Shown here: positions 4,544 through 6,272 of the stretch, one piece after another | How the letters are laid out: each line of letters begins with the position of its first letter | Position numbering within the stretch: the first letter of the stretch is position 1 | Assembly: GCA_020216575.1 (NCBI GenBank) | Contig: JAIUYC010000257.1 | Coordinates: 1-6,272 of the forward strand | DNA length: 6,272 bases | DNA from: Coleofasciculus sp. S288 | Lineage (GTDB): Bacteria > Cyanobacteriota > Cyanobacteriia > Cyanobacteriales > Coleofasciculaceae | Reading direction: 5' to 3' | The notes under the pieces: model-generated | Databases searched by the model: none | Told to the model about the DNA's origin: nothing | What the model saw: the letters and a program-made list of their open reading frames with translations, nothing else | Translations under genes and position numbers: made by a program

Positions 4544-5437
4544 TCAAGCTTCCTCGATGCGGATGCGTTCTTTTCCTGCATAGATATTGAATCGCTCCCC
4601 TCGCAAAAATCCTACTAGCGTAATTCCAAACTCTTTCGCTAGTACCACAGCTAGACTACTAGGAGCCGAAACCGCACAGACAATTGGCACACCTGCTGCC
4701 AAACACTTCTGTAAAATCTCGAAGCTAGAGCGTCCGCTCACCATCACAATATGATTATTTAATGGCACTTGGTCACTGAGTACGGCTGAACCAATCAACT
4801 TATCCAACGCATTGTGACGCCCAACATCCTCTCGCACCGATAGCAATTGTCCCTCTGCATCGAACAGCGCTGCTGCGTGTAGCCCTCCAGTGGTTGAAAA
4901 GACTCGCTGAGCGTTTCGTAACTGCTCCGGGAGGCTGTAAATCGCCTCTGTTGTTACTTCTAGACCTTTGAGGATAACTGAATAACTCCGCGATCGCAAC
5001 GCCTCCAGACTGGCTTTCCCACAGACTCCACAGGCACTTGTGGTAAAAAAGTGGCGTTCTAGGGGTTGTAAATCTACGCTCAACCCTTCCCTGAGTTTCA
5101 CATTCACGATATTGTAGCGCTGTTCCCCATCGACATCGCGATCAACACAGTAGCTAATGCGCTCAATATCCTCCCGACTCCTAATCGCTCCTTCACTGTA
5201 GAGGAACCCCGCCGCTAGTTCAAAATCTGCCCCCGGTGTTCGCATCGTCACGGCAACCGTCTTTTGGGGAGAAACGAGGCGAATTTCCAGAGGTTCCTCC
5301 GTTGCCAATTGGTCAAAATGCGATCGCATTTTGCCATTCTCTACCACCCAAACTTGAGCTTTGGTTTTGCTTCCAGGGGGCTTCATCATGATTGGTTTAT
5401 TCGTCGCTATGGCGGTTGCAGGCCTGGCAATTTTCAT
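4544..5437 (-). CDS. fdhD: Formate dehydrogenase accessory sulfurtransferase FdhD
   Basis: FdhD transfers sulfur from a cysteine desulfurase to the molybdenum bis-MGD cofactor of formate dehydrogenase-type enzymes in the cytoplasm, and the target enzyme is inactive without it. The 297-residue product carries the family signatures in order: 'ATEEPLEIRL' (45-54), 'RTPGADFELAAGFLYSEG' (66-83), the catalytic Cys136-Gly-Val-Cys139-Gly pair, 'VREDVGRHNALDKLIG' (201-216), 'SGRSSFEI' (234-241), 'VSAPSSLAV' (256-264) and 'RFNIY' (282-286). The length is near normal for the family. The ATG at 5435-5437 has only a weak, distant AGGA upstream. Two consecutive ATGs at residues 17 and 18 (5384-5389) are alternatives, since the first 24 residues look poorly conserved in character. 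It follows the DUF6745-type gene by 56 bp in the same direction, so an operon is likely. No formate dehydrogenase or molybdopterin gene is in the window. Confidence 0.96.
   Translation of the reverse strand: MKIARPATAIATNKPIMMKPPGSKTKAQVWVVENGKMRSHFDQLATEEPLEIRLVSPQKTVAVTMRTPGADFELAAGFLYSEGAIRSREDIERISYCVDRDVDGEQRYNIVNVKLREGLSVDLQPLERHFFTTSACGVCGKASLEALRSRSYSVILKGLEVTTEAIYSLPEQLRNAQRVFSTTGGLHAAALFDAEGQLLSVREDVGRHNALDKLIGSAVLSDQVPLNNHIVMVSGRSSFEILQKCLAAGVPIVCAVSAPSSLAVVLAKEFGITLVGFLRGERFNIYAGKERIRIEEA
5315..5332. repeat. 18-bp perfect palindrome centred on a HIP1 site
   Basis: AAAATGCGATCGCATTTT is fully palindromic and lies in the 5' part of fdhD, encoding residues around Lys36-Met37-Arg38. 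Its core GCGATCGC is HIP1, the octamer greatly over-represented in many cyanobacteria. Other HIP1 copies in the window are at 736-743, 1001-1008, 3037-3044, 4990-4997 and 5941-5948, about one per kilobase. Their number is the strongest nucleotide-level evidence that this is cyanobacterial DNA. Confidence 0.9.
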
Positions 5438-5493
5438 TTTCTACCCGCTTTTTTCCTGAACCTTAAGGCTTCCAGTCAAAAGAACCAACTCAT

Positions 5494-6272
5494 TCAGGTT
5501 TGTTTTTCAAAGTCCTTTGGATCGGTTCCCCAATTCACCCAGCGAATTGCCTCCCTCGCCGATCGCATCGTTGGGGGTACGCGCAAGGCGTGAATGAATC
5601 CTGTACTAGGGCAGGTCATTTTTAGGAGGTAAATTGACTCTAGCTCGAACTCCATATTGATTCTTAATAGCGTGTATTCTTGCCAAGAATCTAAAGGTTT
5701 CACGGGTAACTCCTGACAAATTCGAGCATAGCCAATCTCTTGGATTAACACTCGCCGCACTTCAGCATTCCATTCGTGTAAAAGCCATTTGGCTTGCCAC
5801 TGGTGGGGGTGCAAAGCACCATATTTTTTAGGTAAGGTTACACCCTGATAGGAGTAAAGACAGTAGCCGTCCGCAAATTGCAGGGCAGGTTCTCCCTCGG
5901 CGTGAAGGCGACGTTCGCGATCAAAGGAAAGTTGGATCGGGCGATCGCAAACAAGTGCTACCTTTTCAAACAGGAACATCCAGCCGCAGTGCTTGACTAG
6001 CGCCTGAAAGACTTGCCATTTTTGGGGATGATGAACGCAATTCAAAACGGAAATACAAAAATCGAACCAAGCCCCACCAGTAACCCATAATTCGGGGTTA
6101 ATCCAGTTAATATACGAGGGAATCCTCAGGTCGTTCTCCAGTTGATTTTTCAGTTGCCTCCAGAGTAAGCTTAATTGGCTGTCCAGTTCGCTGAGTTGAC
6201 CTTCCAGTTCGCTCCACAGTTTGCCCTCTAACTGCTTCCCCAGTTGGCTTCCCGGTTGACTGAGAAGCGTAT
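5494..6272 (-). CDS. DUF6745-type protein, N-terminus beyond the window
   Basis: The frame is open from the window edge (first full codon 6268-6270) to the stop at 5494-5496, giving 258 visible residues. A TTG at 6043-6045 could start a 183-residue product, but the 75 codons before it have no stop and read as good protein ('INWINPELWVTGGAW' followed by 'FDFCISV'). They contain no ATG, GTG or TTG, so the true start lies outside. Visible residues about 10-48 are a leucine repeat with L every three or four positions; the rest is a conserved-looking domain with 'HAEGEPALQFADG' (123-135), 'NAEVRRVLIQE' (168-178), 'LLKMTCPSTGF' (215-225) and 'RVPPTMRSAREAIRWVNWG' (230-248). These match my memory of the DUF6745 family, common in cyanobacteria and of unknown function. 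It probably leads an operon with fdhD 56 bp downstream. The family name is moderately sure; the coding call is firm. Confidence 0.85.
   Translation of the reverse strand, partial: TLLSQPGSQLGKQLEGKLWSELEGQLSELDSQLSLLWRQLKNQLENDLRIPSYINWINPELWVTGGAWFDFCISVLNCVHHPQKWQVFQALVKHCGWMFLFEKVALVCDRPIQLSFDRERRLHAEGEPALQFADGYCLYSYQGVTLPKKYGALHPHQWQAKWLLHEWNAEVRRVLIQEIGYARICQELPVKPLDSWQEYTLLRINMEFELESIYLLKMTCPSTGFIHALRVPPTMRSAREAIRWVNWGTDPKDFEKQT

Noticed and set aside
5264..5593. Plus-strand 109-codon frame opposite fdhD and the DUF6745-type gene
   Set aside because: It is antisense to the well-supported fdhD 5' region and has no family features.
5494..6045. DUF6745-type gene starting at TTG 6045
   Set aside because: The frame continues upstream for 75 codons to the window edge with protein-like sequence, so this start would cut the gene short.

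Overview
The window looks like part of a cyanobacterial chromosome, most likely from a filamentous or otherwise repeat-rich lineage. The palindrome GCGATCGC (HIP1) occurs six times in 6.3 kb. The intergenic spaces carry heptamer runs, a 9-bp tandem array and palindromic hairpins of the kind scattered through such genomes. The protein families fit the same picture. I see no transposase, phage gene, CRISPR array, tRNA or rRNA, and no recognisable defence locus.

Layout, left to right: (1) 33-791, minus strand, a conserved EcsC-like/DUF697-like membrane-associated protein. (2) 792-1476, a divergent intergenic region with several inverted repeats but no convincing gene. (3) 1477-2115, plus strand, a polytopic membrane protein of unknown function with a clear ribosome binding site and a weak terminator-like hairpin after it. 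(4) 2116-3022, about 0.9 kb without a convincing gene. It holds heptamer repeats, a decayed cyanobacterial dispersed palindrome nested in a 9-bp inverted repeat, and other hairpins; part of it may be a structured RNA. (5) 3023-4282, plus strand, an alpha/beta hydrolase with an N-terminal two-helix membrane domain and a complete Ser-Asp-His triad. (6) 4283-4543, the gap between convergent genes, holding a 9-bp G-rich tandem array inside a two-part inverted repeat, plus a second short hairpin. (7) 4544-5437, minus strand, fdhD, the sulfurtransferase needed to activate formate dehydrogenase-type molybdoenzymes. (8) 5494 to the right edge, minus strand, the C-terminal part of a DUF6745-type protein whose reading frame stays open to the window edge.

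The DUF6745 gene and fdhD lie in the same direction 56 bp apart and may be co-transcribed. No formate dehydrogenase or molybdopterin gene is in view, so the partner of FdhD is unknown here. The other genes show no clear functional link. The most notable non-coding signals are the nested G-rich structure between the convergent genes and the composite palindrome near 2523-2618. I found no strong evidence for a new multi-gene system in this window.
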